Source: UBA2357 sp002344625 (GTDB lineage Bacteria > Pseudomonadota > Gammaproteobacteria > Burkholderiales > Rhodocyclaceae). Taken from it: a stretch of 64,000 nucleotides of DNA. How positions within the stretch are numbered: the stretch's first letter is position 1; the number at the start of each line of letters is the position of its first letter. Where the stretch lies: contig CALKIH010000042.1 in NCBI GenBank assembly GCA_937995335.1, positions 8,912 through 72,911 on the forward strand. Direction: 5' to 3'. Below the pieces are notes generated by a model. The model was given only the letters and a program-made list of their open reading frames with translations. It searched no databases and was not told the origin of the DNA. A program made the position numbers and the translations under genes. Shown here one piece after another: positions 8,899 through 18,227 of this stretch.

Positions 8899-9474
8899 AT
8901 GAACACACGGTATACCCGCACCGCGATGAGCCTCCACTGGTTGATCGCAATCGCGATATTCGGCACTTTCGCGCTGGGTACTTACATGGCCGACCTGCGG
9001 ATCTCGCCGACCATGCTCAAGCTCTACTCGTGGCACAAGTGGGCCGGGGTGACGATTTTCGTGCTGGTCGTCGCGCGCCTGGCGTGGCGTCTCGGCCATC
9101 CACCGCCGGCCCTGCCGGCGCACATGCCGCCGCTCGAGCGTCTGGCGGCGCATGCCGGACACCTGGCGCTGTATGGCCTGATGTTCGTGATTCCGGTCAG
9201 CGGCTGGCTGATGAGCTCCGCCTTGGGTTTTCAAACCGTCTGGTTCGGCGTGCTGCCCTTGCCCGATCTGGTCGCCAAGGACGCGGCGCTGGGCGATCTG
9301 CTGCAACAGGTGCATCTGGTACTGAACTATATGCTGCTGGTGCTGGTCGTGATGCATGTGGCCGCTGCACTCAAACATCATTTCATCAATCGTGACGACG
9401 TGTTGTTGCGCATGCTGCCGCAGGTGCGCAAGACCAGCCCGGGCGTCTCGGCAACAGGAGTTTCGGAAAAATGA
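8899..9474 (+). CDS. Cytochrome b561 family membrane protein
   Basis: A 191-residue inner-membrane b-type cytochrome of the prokaryotic b561 (CybB/YodB-like) family with four hydrophobic segments. Candidate haem-ligand histidines occur in MSLHWLIAIA, LYSWHKWAG, AAHAGHLALYG and VVMHVAAALKHH. A GAAGGAGA ribosome-binding site precedes the ATG. Its stop overlaps the start of the next YceI gene by 4 bp. The b561-YceI gene pairing is common in proteobacteria and suggests quinone or redox chemistry at the membrane. The electron partners are unknown. Confidence 0.9.
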   Translation: MNTRYTRTAMSLHWLIAIAIFGTFALGTYMADLRISPTMLKLYSWHKWAGVTIFVLVVARLAWRLGHPPPALPAHMPPLERLAAHAGHLALYGLMFVIPVSGWLMSSALGFQTVWFGVLPLPDLVAKDAALGDLLQQVHLVLNYMLLVLVVMHVAAALKHHFINRDDVLLRMLPQVRKTSPGVSATGVSEK

Positions 9475-10049
9475 TCAAAACCACCATGAGCCGCAAGCTG
9501 GCAATCGGCGCCATGGCCATGTTGATGGCCTGGACGGCGCAGGCGGTCGAGTACGACCGCATCGATCCCGCGGAGAGCCGGATCGATTTCGGATTCAAGC
9601 AGATGGGCGTCGGCATGGACGGACGCTTCGACAAGTTTGCGGTGACGCTGCAGTTCGACCCGGCCAAGCCCGAGGCGGCGCGGGCCGTGCTCGAGTTGCA
9701 GGTCGATTCGGTCGATACCGGTTCGGTCGAGGGCAACGAGGAGGTCAAGGGCAAGCTCTGGTTCGACGCCGCGAATCACCCGTTGGCGAGGTTCGAAGCG
9801 AAGGGGTTGAAGGCGCTCGGCGATGGCCGCTTCGAACTTTCCGGCGATCTGACGATCAAGGGGCGCACCAAGCCGGTGCTTGCGTCGCTGAGTTATGTGC
9901 CGGACGGCGCGCGCGCGCGCATCGAGGGCAGCTTTCCGATGAAGCGCTCCGACTTTGGCGTCGGCGAGGGCGAATGGGCCGATTTCGGTCTGGTCGCCGA
10001 TGAAATAGAAATCCGGTTCAAGATGCTGGCCCTGGCCGCGGGCCAATGA
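9471..10049 (+). CDS. YceI family protein (periplasmic, lipid-binding fold)
   Basis: A 192-residue protein with a signal peptide (basic start, hydrophobic stretch ending at AQAVEYDRIDP). YceI-fold features include SRIDFGFKQMGVGMDGRF, DTGSVEGNEEVKG, LWFDAANHPLARFE and GDLTIKGRTKPV. YceI proteins form a lipocalin-like barrel that binds isoprenoid quinone-like lipids. It is translationally coupled to cytochrome b561 and followed by a second YceI gene. Confidence 0.88.
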   Translation: MIKTTMSRKLAIGAMAMLMAWTAQAVEYDRIDPAESRIDFGFKQMGVGMDGRFDKFAVTLQFDPAKPEAARAVLELQVDSVDTGSVEGNEEVKGKLWFDAANHPLARFEAKGLKALGDGRFELSGDLTIKGRTKPVLASLSYVPDGARARIEGSFPMKRSDFGVGEGEWADFGLVADEIEIRFKMLALAAGQ

Positions 10050-10091
10050 TTTGCGGTAGATCGTCAATTCCAACTGAGAAAGGAACAAACC

Positions 10092-10661
10092 ATGAAGACC
10101 AGGATCATCTCGATTGCCCTTGCTTCCCTCGTTTCGGGCGCCGCGCTGGCGGCACCCGCGACCTATGTGGTCGATAGCACCCATACCTTCCCGCGCTTTT
10201 CGTACAGCCACCTCGGGTTGTCGACCCAGTTGTCGCGCTTCAACCAGACCACCGGCACGATCACCCTCGATCGCGAGGCGAAGACCGGCTCGGTCGAGGT
10301 CGAGATCGACATGACTTCGGTCGATACCGGCTACGGCACCTTCAACGAACATATTCAGGGCGCCGATTTCCTGGACACGGCCAATCATCCCAAAGCAACG
10401 TTCAAGTCGACCAAGGTCACGTTCGAGGGCGATGCGCCGGTCACGATCGAGGGCGACCTGACGATCAAGGGCGTCACCAAGCCGGTGACGCTGAAGGTCA
10501 CCCATTTCGTCGCCAAGCCGCACCCGATGCTGCAGAAGGACGCGATCGGCGCGAACGCCTCGGCACTGATCAGCCGCAGCGCGTTCAACGCCGGTAAATA
10601 TGCGCCGAACGTCGGCGACGAGGTAAGCTTGGACATTTCGCTCGAAGCGATCCGTCAGTAA
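10092..10661 (+). CDS. YceI family protein, second copy
   Basis: A 189-residue protein with a cleavable signal peptide ending ALAAPATYV. The family pattern is clear: VDSTHTFPRFSYSHLGLS, the DRE-type strand TLDREAKTGSVEVEID, GADFLDTANHPKATFKS and GDLTIKGVTKPVTL. It is a tandem paralogue of the gene at 9471, separated by 42 bp with an AAAGGAAC ribosome-binding site. It is likely periplasmic. Confidence 0.9.
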   Translation: MKTRIISIALASLVSGAALAAPATYVVDSTHTFPRFSYSHLGLSTQLSRFNQTTGTITLDREAKTGSVEVEIDMTSVDTGYGTFNEHIQGADFLDTANHPKATFKSTKVTFEGDAPVTIEGDLTIKGVTKPVTLKVTHFVAKPHPMLQKDAIGANASALISRSAFNAGKYAPNVGDEVSLDISLEAIRQ

Positions 10662-10771
10662 CAGCGTTCGCCCGGCTTGCGCCGGGGACGGCGGTCGGTG
10701 TGCGTCCGATCCTGGGTGCGCTCCGGCCGCGGGCTGATGGCGCATGTCCGGCGTGGTGGAGATTCAAGAAT

Positions 10772-11263
10772 ATGTCGTTGCCGAAGTTGACCCGCAGAAG
10801 GGCGTGGCTGGGTATCGGGCTGGGCTCGTTCGCGCTGGCGCTGAGCAGCCTGATCCTGACACCCTTGCTCGGGCTCAACGCCTGCTATCTGTGTGTGTTC
10901 CAGCGTTTCGTCTTCATGCTCGTCGGTGTGTTCGGGCTGCTCGCGTCGACCGGCCGTTTCGAGCGTGGCTTCGGCGCGGTCGTGTTGGCGCTGACCGCGC
11001 TCGGCGCGGGCGCCGCCGGCCATCAGAGCTGGCTCCAGGCCCAGCCCGAAGGGAGCGTGAGCTGCGTGGGCGGCGAACCCAACCTGATCGAGCGGCTTTC
11101 GTACTTTCTTGCCGAGGCCATGCCGTCGCTGTTCAACGTGACCGGCTTCTGCGCCGATGAAGAGCTCGTGATCCTCGGCCTGTCGCTGGCAAACTGGGCC
11201 CTGGTCGCGTTCTGCGCGAGTTTCGTGGTCGGGGCGTGGGCGCTCTTTTCGCGCCGGTCGTGA
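10772..11263 (+). CDS. DsbB-type disulfide bond formation protein
   Basis: A 163-residue inner-membrane protein with four hydrophobic segments. The first periplasmic loop has CYLC in LNACYLCVFQR, the quinone-linked pair that reoxidises DsbA. The second loop has cysteines in VSCVGGEPN and TGFCADEE, matching the second DsbB pair. The ATG at 10772 is preferred over one 72 bp upstream because the first transmembrane helix begins shortly after it. It converges with the TIR gene, separated by 5 bp. Confidence 0.85.
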   Translation: MSLPKLTRRRAWLGIGLGSFALALSSLILTPLLGLNACYLCVFQRFVFMLVGVFGLLASTGRFERGFGAVVLALTALGAGAAGHQSWLQAQPEGSVSCVGGEPNLIERLSYFLAEAMPSLFNVTGFCADEELVILGLSLANWALVAFCASFVVGAWALFSRRS

Positions 11264-11268
11264 TCTGG

Positions 11269-12783
11269 CTAGGGCGGCGCAAGGCGCTTTTCCGGCGCCG
11301 CTTCGGGCTTCGAAGCCAGGATTTCGGCCAGGGCGTCGGTATCGCGCTCAAAGCTCGCATGGTTGATCGTCACCGCGTTGAGCCCGGCGAGTGCGCGCAG
11401 GGGCTCGGGTAGCGCGTCGCGCGCAGGCATGCCGGCACCGCCCACCAGCACCGGGATCATGCGCTTGTGCAGGGCCAGTCCCATTTCGATCTCGCGTCTC
11501 ACGAAGTCATCGGGCAGATCCAGGCGGCGCTGGCCGGCCGTGCTGGCGGCGCTGATCCAGCCTGGCGCGATGATCACCAGCACGCTCTCCGCATCGCGCA
11601 TCCGCGCCGCCAGCACCTGTTCGAAATGGCTGCCCGGCGGGATCTTCTCGACGTCGATGAAAACGGCTTCTGCGCCGAGATTCTCGATCAGGCGGTCATA
11701 GAGGCGTCCGCTATGTCCGGCGCTGTCATCGCGCCGATAGCTGATGAAGACCCGGTAGCGGGCCTTGCGGCGCAGGCTCAGCGCGGCGAGCACCAGCCAG
11801 CCGGCCAGGCTGGCGTCGATCAGGGTCAGCAGGGTGGCGATGGCCGGGTTCGCGGTCAGGCGCGCATACAAGGTCGCATTCGCCGAGTGCTCATCGCGCC
11901 ACACCCAGGCGCTGCCGTTGAGCCTTGCCTCCATCCGGGTCGAGCCGAGTTCAAGTGCGTCGATGGTCAGTGGCGTATCGCCGGGGCAGTGGCCCGCCGC
12001 TAGCGGGCCGGTCCCTTGCCACAGCAATCGGTCTGACGAGGCGCCGCAGACGAATGCCGAAAGGTGTCCATCCGCTTCCCGCACGGCAATCGAGCGAACG
12101 GGCAGGCCGGTCTGCGCCGAGGTGCCGGCAAGGATGAGACGAAGGGTTTCGCGACCCGGTGACAGCGGCACCACCGTGCGCACCCGCGCGTGCGCGGGCA
12201 CGTCGAGCACCAGGGGCAAGCCCCCCTGCAGTTCGAGCGCCTGATCGCCGAGCCGCAGGGATTTGCGCGCACCGGGCGTGTCGTCGATGAACGAAGTACC
12301 GACGGTGACCTTCAGCGGGGCGTCCGCATCGAATTCGAGCTGCGCGACATCGCGGGTCGGGGCCGGGTCCATGTGCAGGCGCAGCGTGAGCGGTTGGTCG
12401 GATGCCTCGCCATGCGTGACCGTCAATATCGAGTCGCCCGCCACGCCAGCATTGGTGATCCATGAGATCGGACCGGCATCCGCCGGTACGGCGAAACCCA
12501 GTTGCCGGAACAGTATCGCGGTGACCGGCGCGAGTTTGGCGCGTTCGAAGCGCATGTCGATACCGCCGCCGGTTTGATGGTGGAGCAAGGTGTCTTCGGG
12601 CCGCAGCCCGGACAGCGTCATGGTTTCCCGGGTCGAACTCGCGATGGCGGTCGCGATCGGCTGTGCGATCGGCACATTCATCAACCACAACTGCAGGCTC
12701 GCCGCGACAATGAATACGCCGAGCGCGGTCAGCCGGTGCTCTGCGGCGCGGCGCAGCAGTCGCGGAAGCGGGCTTGGCAGCAT
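11269..12783 (-). CDS. Membrane-anchored TIR-domain protein
   Basis: A 504-residue protein. A hydrophobic segment at about residues 18-37 is followed by a predicted extracytoplasmic region of roughly 270 residues rich in beta-strand-like sequence. A second transmembrane segment lies at about 316-338, and a cytoplasmic TIR domain runs from about 343. The TIR begins YRVFISYRRDDSAGHSGRLY, then VFIDVEKIPPGSHFEQVL, LVIIAPGW and DDFVRREIEMGLAL. TIR domains in bacteria act as NAD-processing enzymes in immunity or as protein-interaction modules. Which applies here cannot be told from sequence. It lies 15 bp downstream of a lipoprotein gene on the same strand, suggesting an envelope-to-cytoplasm signalling pair. 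Confidence 0.8.
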   Translation of the reverse strand: MLPSPLPRLLRRAAEHRLTALGVFIVAASLQLWLMNVPIAQPIATAIASSTRETMTLSGLRPEDTLLHHQTGGGIDMRFERAKLAPVTAILFRQLGFAVPADAGPISWITNAGVAGDSILTVTHGEASDQPLTLRLHMDPAPTRDVAQLEFDADAPLKVTVGTSFIDDTPGARKSLRLGDQALELQGGLPLVLDVPAHARVRTVVPLSPGRETLRLILAGTSAQTGLPVRSIAVREADGHLSAFVCGASSDRLLWQGTGPLAAGHCPGDTPLTIDALELGSTRMEARLNGSAWVWRDEHSANATLYARLTANPAIATLLTLIDASLAGWLVLAALSLRRKARYRVFISYRRDDSAGHSGRLYDRLIENLGAEAVFIDVEKIPPGSHFEQVLAARMRDAESVLVIIAPGWISAASTAGQRRLDLPDDFVRREIEMGLALHKRMIPVLVGGAGMPARDALPEPLRALAGLNAVTINHASFERDTDALAEILASKPEAAPEKRLAPP

Positions 12784-12798
12784 CGTGATCTCAGCCGC

Positions 12799-13836
12799 TC
12801 ATGGCGTGACCCGAACGGTCTGCTCCGACCAGGCCGTCACCCAGTCGGCCTCGTTGCGCGATGACATCCAGGCGCGCACCTGGATGATGTGGTTGCCGAT
12901 CGAGGCCTTGTTGCCGGCGTCGGTGCCGTCCCAGAGCCGCTCCGGCGCCCGGCCGAACAGCGTGCCGCGGCTGATGCCGCCGGCGAAGCCGAATTCGCGC
13001 GCCAGACCGACCTTGATCTGCCCATCCGCGCCGTCGATCCTGAGCACGCCGACCGCAAAGTGGTTGAAGTCCGACTTCGAAAGAAAGCTGTAGCGCGCCT
13101 GTTGCCGCGCCGAGCGCTGAATGACGGGCGGGCGGAAGTCGACCTGCTGTATCGCCACCGAACCGACTGCGCGTGGGCCGGCGCCGAGCCCATGGATGCG
13201 CGCACGCCCCGGGCCGCGTTCGCCCGGTTTGTTGCGCATCGAGCGCACCAGCATCACCGCGGGGCGGCTCGAATCGCCAATGCTGGCGGGTAGCTTGAAC
13301 ATCATCAAACGCCGGCCGGGGTTGTTGGCGAGTTCGAAAACGACTGGTTTGGACTGGCCTTGGACATGCAGTTCGATGGTCGTAATGCTCTGCCCATCCG
13401 GGCTGTAATCGACCACCATGGGCCAGCCGCCCTGGACCAGGCACCGGATCGGCATGCAACTGTCGCTGTAGCGCGCGTCGAAGCCGGGGCCTTCGGCCAG
13501 CCACTCGGGGACCAGGTCGGCGGCGGGGCCACGCTGGCCCAGCAAGGTGCCGAGATCGATTCCAAAGCCCACGCCGCGACTCGGCGTGTCGCCGCGCCTG
13601 CCGGGGTAGTCGCTGTCGCTGCGGGCGTTGTATTCGGTATCACGTGGGCGCGCCGGTCCGCCGCCGAACAGGCCGCCGAAAACGAGATCGCCCGGGGGAG
13701 CTGCCTGATCGTCCCAGGGCAGGCTGCGCAAGCGGCAGTCCTCGCCCAGCTCGAGCGCCGGTTTGGTGGGGCTCGCGCATGCGCCAAGTGCGCCCAGAAT
13801 CACCATGAACCGAACTACGCGGGTTGCAGTGCGCAT
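12799..13836 (-). CDS. Predicted lipoprotein, partner of the TIR protein
   Basis: A 345-residue protein with a lipoprotein signal (MILGALGAC, Cys as lipidation site at about residue 20). The mature part has a glycine-rich low-complexity stretch (DLVFGGLFGGGPARP), two near cysteines (DSCMPIRC) and a C-terminal region ending SEQTVRVTP. I recognise no catalytic domain. It precedes the TIR gene by 15 bp on the same strand, so the two are almost certainly one transcription unit. Function unknown. Confidence 0.7.
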   Translation of the reverse strand: MRTATRVVRFMVILGALGACASPTKPALELGEDCRLRSLPWDDQAAPPGDLVFGGLFGGGPARPRDTEYNARSDSDYPGRRGDTPSRGVGFGIDLGTLLGQRGPAADLVPEWLAEGPGFDARYSDSCMPIRCLVQGGWPMVVDYSPDGQSITTIELHVQGQSKPVVFELANNPGRRLMMFKLPASIGDSSRPAVMLVRSMRNKPGERGPGRARIHGLGAGPRAVGSVAIQQVDFRPPVIQRSARQQARYSFLSKSDFNHFAVGVLRIDGADGQIKVGLAREFGFAGGISRGTLFGRAPERLWDGTDAGNKASIGNHIIQVRAWMSSRNEADWVTAWSEQTVRVTP

Positions 13837-14176
13837 GTTGTGTCCTCACGACCAGGCTCATGGCTGTACGCGGACGAACCCGCCCAGGCGACCAGGGTCT
13901 GTACGGATCGGATCCGGGGTCGCCAAGGGGCCGAAACACAAGGCGGCAATTGCAGTATAGGAGGCAGGGCGCGTTCGACAACGACGCATTTGCGATGTGC
14001 GGTGGCGTATCGCTGGAGCGGCAATCCGTACGTCGGCCGGGGTCGTACGCCCCTGCAGATCATGAGGAATCGCACGGCGCGGGACAGTTTTGTGCAAACA
14101 GACATGAATCCGGTTGTTAGAATCCATTTGCAAGTAAATGTTACGTATCGTCCTTACACTACATAGGAGCAGGCAA
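13837..14176. other. Gene-free divergent region
   Basis: About 340 bp between the leftward lipoprotein/TIR pair and the rightward Pro/Val-rich lipoprotein. It must hold promoters for both directions. An AT-richer tract just before 14165 (from about 14112) probably serves the rightward gene. No RNA gene or clear operator was seen. Confidence 0.4.
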
Positions 14177-15085
14177 ATGGCAGATTCGAGGTTCAGACTT
14201 TCCATCCTGGCGTTCGCGCTACTGGGTACCTTGACCGCGTGCGGGGGCAGTTCGTCGAGCAGTTCGGCCAATCCGGAAGAAGGTGGCCCGGCTCCGGTTG
14301 AACCCGTGCCCCCTGTGGACCCCGTTGCCCCTGTGGACCCGGTTGCCCCGGTTGCCCCGGTGGACCCAGTGGAGCCAGAGCCCGCGGAACCGGGCCCGGG
14401 CGGTGGCGCGACGCCTGGAACCGGCGCTGCGGCCGATTGCTTGAACGGTTCGCTCTACGACGCCACTGCCACGGTGAGCCTCGAATACACCATCATCGGT
14501 CCTTTGAGCGGCACATCGAAGTCCGACTATACGATCACACCGTCTGCCATTTTCGAAGGGCAAGCGTCGAGCAAGGCGCAGGGTACGGTAACCACGACGT
14601 ATACCGGCCAGGCGCCGATCGTGACCAATGTCCAGAACTTCTTCCAGATGGACGGGCTTGCGGTGAACGATCTCGGGAATATTACCGAAACGTCGTCGCT
14701 CGGCTCGGTCTATACCACGCGCACTGTCAACGATCCCGCTTATCGCGACTTGAAGTTCACCCTTGCCGCGGGTGCGAGCGACGAGCAGACGATTGGCCGG
14801 GTGACCACGGTCAGCGGCGGCATCGTGCCGGAGACCACCGTGCGTACCACCGAAACCAGGCGCGTCACCTACGCCGGGCGTGAGACCGTGACGGTGCCTG
14901 CCGGTACTTTCGAGACCTGCCGTTTCGACTTCACGGTGGCGATCGGGGCCGAAAGCGACACGGCCACGGACTGGGTTGCGGTCGGCAAAGGCCTGAGCGT
15001 CAAATCGGTGGCACGCGACACCGATACGGCAACCGAGACCACGTTGGAACTCACCAGCGGGCGCATCAACGGCGCTCCGATCTAG
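14177..15085 (+). CDS. Predicted lipoprotein with Pro/Val-rich spacer
   Basis: A 302-residue protein with a lipobox (LLGTLTAC) and the mature Cys followed by a Gly/Ser tether. Residues about 38-75 form a repeated Pro-Val-Asp-Pro low-complexity spacer, followed by a beta-rich domain of roughly 210 residues with one Cys near each end (AADCLNGSL and FETCRFDF). An AGGAGC ribosome-binding site precedes the ATG. The spacer looks like a cell-wall or periplasm-spanning stalk. No function is recognised. A strong hairpin follows the gene. Confidence 0.7.
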   Translation: MADSRFRLSILAFALLGTLTACGGSSSSSSANPEEGGPAPVEPVPPVDPVAPVDPVAPVAPVDPVEPEPAEPGPGGGATPGTGAAADCLNGSLYDATATVSLEYTIIGPLSGTSKSDYTITPSAIFEGQASSKAQGTVTTTYTGQAPIVTNVQNFFQMDGLAVNDLGNITETSSLGSVYTTRTVNDPAYRDLKFTLAAGASDEQTIGRVTTVSGGIVPETTVRTTETRRVTYAGRETVTVPAGTFETCRFDFTVAIGAESDTATDWVAVGKGLSVKSVARDTDTATETTLELTSGRINGAPI

Positions 15086-15092
15086 ACGGAAT

Positions 15093-15118
15093 ACCCCGGC
15101 CGCTTGCCCGGCCGGGGT
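15093..15118 (+). terminator. Strong GC hairpin after the lipoprotein gene
   Basis: ACCCCGGCC and GGCCGGGGT form a 9 bp stem around an 8 nt loop, beginning 8 bp after the stop codon. A second inverted repeat follows at once (GTTGAAACCG at 15119-15128, CGGTTTCAAC at 15145-15154). There is no long T tract. Confidence 0.65.
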
Positions 15119-15416
15119 GTTGAAACCGTTGGACCCTTCGACAGCGGTTTCAACGCGGTACCCCGGTTCGGCTTTGCGCACCCGATCGGGGGTCGATCCG
15201 CCGCATTTTCCGCAACACGCCATCCGGCGACGAAACCTCGAACCCGCCTTCGTGTCCATGCTTATGTGTTGATCATCCGTCATGCGGATGTCGCGGGGGA
15301 CGCCCAAGATGTCGAAGGAGCGGCCGGCGTGGCACGGACGCATGGCAGGCGATGGTTTTCACTCATTCCGTGATTCGACGTCTTTACGTCGCCAAGGCAC
15401 AGAGCAGGCCGGATCA
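15119..15416. other. Gene-free region upstream of the P-type ATPase
   Basis: About 300 bp. It holds a 10 bp perfect inverted repeat (15119-15128 and 15145-15154) and otherwise no recognisable gene. It presumably contains the ATPase promoter. I looked for a riboswitch-like conserved core and saw none. Confidence 0.4.
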
Positions 15417-18158
15417 ATGACACAGCATCCCACCGCCGACTCCCCGGAAACCCCGCAACCCATCCACTGGCATACGCTGTCGCAGGCACAGCTCGAACAA
15501 ATGTTGCAGACAGGCGTGGGAGGCCTGACCGACGCCGAGGCCGATCGGCGCCGCGAACAGTACGGGCCGAACCGGCTGGTCCCGCCGAAACGGCGTGGGC
15601 TGCTGCTGCGCCTGCTCGCGCAGTTTCACAACATCCTGCTCTACGTGATGATGGGTGCGGCCTTCATCACCGCCATCCTGGGGCATTGGGTCGATACCGG
15701 CGTGCTGCTGATGGCGGTGGTGGTCAATGCCATCATCGGCTTCATTCAGGAAGGCAAGGCGGAGTCGGCGCTCGACGCCATCCGTGCCATGCTCTCGCCT
15801 CACGCCACGGTGATCCGTGATGGCGCGCGCCGCGAAATCGACGCCGCCGAGCTGGTGCCCGGCGACGTGGTCAATCTTGCCTCCGGAGACCGGGTGCCGG
15901 CGGATGTGCGGCTGGTCGAGGTCAGGGACTTGCGCGTAGAGGAAGCAGCGCTCACCGGCGAATCGGTGCCGGTGGAAAAGAGCGCCGGCGCGGTCGGCGC
16001 CGAGGCCCCGCTGGGCGACCGCTATGGCATGGCCTATTCCGGCACCCTGGTGGTCTATGGCCAGGGCAGCGGCGTCGTCGTGGCCACCGGCGGGGCCACC
16101 GAACTGGGGCAGATCAACCAGATGCTGGCCGGCATCCAGAGCGTGACGACGCCGCTGCTGCGCCAGATCGACCGCTTCGGCCGCGGGCTGGCGCTGGTCA
16201 TCCTGGCCGTGGCGGCGGTCACTTTTGCCTTCGGCACCTTGTGGCACGGCCATTCCGCGGCCGAGATGTTCCTGATGGCGGTCGCGCTCACCGCGTCGGC
16301 GATCCCGGAAGGGCTGCCGGCGATCATGACCATCACCCTCGCGCTCGGCGTGCAGCGCATGGCGCGGCGCAACGCCATCATCCGCCACCTGCCGGCGGTC
16401 GAGACGCTGGGTTCGGTCACGGTGATCTGTTCGGACAAGACCGGCACGCTGACCCGCAACGAGATGACGGTGCAGCGCGTGGTGTGCAGCGGCCACGTGT
16501 TCGACGTCGGCGGCGTAGGCTACGCGCCGGTGGGCGATTTCAGCGTCGACGGGCGCATCGTCGATCCCGAGCACTACCCCGCGCTGTCGCTGGCGATCCG
16601 GGCCGGCGTGCTGTGCAACGACGCACGCCTGCGCGAGGACGAGGACGGCCTGTGGCGGGTCGAGGGCGATCCCACCGAAGGCGCGCTGCTGGTGCTCGGC
16701 GACAAGGCCGGCTTCACCCGGCATGCGGGCGATGCCACATGGCCGCGGCTCGATGCGATTCCGTTCGAGTCGCAGCACCGTTTCATGGCGACCTTGCACC
16801 GGGATTCCGACGACGAGCCGTGGATCTTCGCGAAAGGCGCGCCGGAGCGCATCCTCGAGATGTGCGCGTTCCAGTTCGACCATGGCGGCGAAGCCCCCCT
16901 CGACCCCGACTATTGGCGCCGCATGGCGACCGATACCGCGGCGCAGGGCCTGCGCGTGCTGGCGCTGGCGTGCCGGCGCGCCGTGCCGGCCGGCGGGCAA
17001 CTGGACTTCGCCGACATGGAGGAGGGGCATACGTTGCTCGCGCTGGTCGGCATCATCGACCCGCCGCGCGAGGAGGCCATCCGCGCGGTCAGCGACTGCC
17101 ATCATGCCGGCATCCGGGTCAAGATGATCACCGGCGATCATGCCGAGACCGCGCGCGCGATCGGCGCCCAGTTGGCGATCGGCGTCGGCCGGCCGGCGGT
17201 CACCGGCGCCGAGGTGGCGGTGATGGACGACGCCACGCTGCGCAGCGTGGTCATGGAGGTGGACGTGTTCGCCCGCGCCAGCCCGGAGCACAAGCTGCGC
17301 CTGGTGCAGGCGCTGCAGGACGACGGCCAGGTGGTGGCGATGACCGGCGACGGCGTCAATGACGCGCCGGCCCTGAAGCGTGCCGACGTCGGCGTCGCGA
17401 TGGGCCGGAAAGGGGCCGAGGCGGCCAAGGAAGCGGCCGACGTGGTGTTGGCCGACGACAACTTCGCCACCATCGCCACCGCGGTGCGCGAGGGTCGCGC
17501 GGTCTACGACAACCTGAAGAAATTCGTCCTCTTCATGTTGCCCACCAACGGCGGCCAGACCCTGGTGGTGATCGCCGCGATCCTGTTCAACCTCACCCTG
17601 CCGCTCACCCCGGCCCAGGTGCTGTGGGTGAACATGGTCACGTCGAGTTGCTTGGGGCTGGCGTTGGCCTTCGAGCCCGCCGAGCGCGACATCATGCGCC
17701 GCCAGCCCCGCCCGCCGGGCGAGGCGCTGCTGTCCGGCTTTTTCGTCTGGCGCGTGGTACTGGTGTCGGTGCTGATGATGACCGGTGCGCTCGGCCTGTT
17801 TTTGTGGGAGCTGTCCCTCGGCACCAGCGTCGAGACGGCGCGCACCATGGCGGTGAATGCGATCGTCGTCAGCGAGATGTTCTACCTGGTCAACAGCCGC
17901 TACGTGTTCGCCCCGGTCGCCAACCGCGAGGGCCTGTTCGGCAACCGCTACGTGCTCGCCGCCATTGCCGCCTGCATTCCGCTGCAGCTGGCCTACACCC
18001 ATGCCCCCGCGATGCAGGCCATCTTCGGTTCGGCTCCGCTGACCGCGCTGGAGTGGGTCAAGGTGCTGGGGGCCGGGCTGCTGGTGTTCTGCGTGGCCGA
18101 GCTCGAGAAGCTGGTGATTCGACGCTCTCGTCTGGCGGCGCGTCTGCGCCGTGGGTGA
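15417..18158 (+). CDS. P2-type cation-transporting ATPase
   Basis: A 913-residue inner-membrane ion pump. In order: an N-terminal cation-ATPase domain (LTDAEADRRREQYGPNRL), an actuator domain with the LTGESVPVEK motif, the transmembrane PEGLP ion-site motif, the phosphorylation site CSDKTGTLT, a nucleotide-binding domain (KGAPERILEMC), the hinge TGDGVNDAPALK, and C-terminal transmembrane helices. PEGLP together with this layout points to the P2A/P2 group (calcium or related cations) rather than heavy-metal P1B pumps. The ATG at 15417 is preferred to upstream in-frame starts because family proteins start near here. The transported ion is not proven. Confidence 0.92.
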   Translation: MTQHPTADSPETPQPIHWHTLSQAQLEQMLQTGVGGLTDAEADRRREQYGPNRLVPPKRRGLLLRLLAQFHNILLYVMMGAAFITAILGHWVDTGVLLMAVVVNAIIGFIQEGKAESALDAIRAMLSPHATVIRDGARREIDAAELVPGDVVNLASGDRVPADVRLVEVRDLRVEEAALTGESVPVEKSAGAVGAEAPLGDRYGMAYSGTLVVYGQGSGVVVATGGATELGQINQMLAGIQSVTTPLLRQIDRFGRGLALVILAVAAVTFAFGTLWHGHSAAEMFLMAVALTASAIPEGLPAIMTITLALGVQRMARRNAIIRHLPAVETLGSVTVICSDKTGTLTRNEMTVQRVVCSGHVFDVGGVGYAPVGDFSVDGRIVDPEHYPALSLAIRAGVLCNDARLREDEDGLWRVEGDPTEGALLVLGDKAGFTRHAGDATWPRLDAIPFESQHRFMATLHRDSDDEPWIFAKGAPERILEMCAFQFDHGGEAPLDPDYWRRMATDTAAQGLRVLALACRRAVPAGGQLDFADMEEGHTLLALVGIIDPPREEAIRAVSDCHHAGIRVKMITGDHAETARAIGAQLAIGVGRPAVTGAEVAVMDDATLRSVVMEVDVFARASPEHKLRLVQALQDDGQVVAMTGDGVNDAPALKRADVGVAMGRKGAEAAKEAADVVLADDNFATIATAVREGRAVYDNLKKFVLFMLPTNGGQTLVVIAAILFNLTLPLTPAQVLWVNMVTSSCLGLALAFEPAERDIMRRQPRPPGEALLSGFFVWRVVLVSVLMMTGALGLFLWELSLGTSVETARTMAVNAIVVSEMFYLVNSRYVFAPVANREGLFGNRYVLAAIAACIPLQLAYTHAPAMQAIFGSAPLTALEWVKVLGAGLLVFCVAELEKLVIRRSRLAARLRRG

Positions 18159-18169
18159 GAGCGCGGCGA

Positions 18170-18221
18170 CTCGATTACGCTCGGGCCCGGTGGGCCGGTA
18201 GCGGGCAAGCGGGTAATCGAG
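18170..18221. terminator. Inverted repeat between convergent genes
   Basis: CTCGATTAC at 18170-18178 pairs with GTAATCGAG at 18213-18221. The enclosed sequence includes a GGCCC/GGGCC mini-stem. It lies between the convergent ATPase and HxlR genes and may end transcription from both sides. Confidence 0.45.
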
Positions 18222-18227
18222 CCAGGT

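Noticed and set aside
15119..15416. Possible metal-sensing riboswitch before the P-type ATPase
   Set aside because: Only one simple inverted repeat is visible and no known riboswitch core could be recognised.
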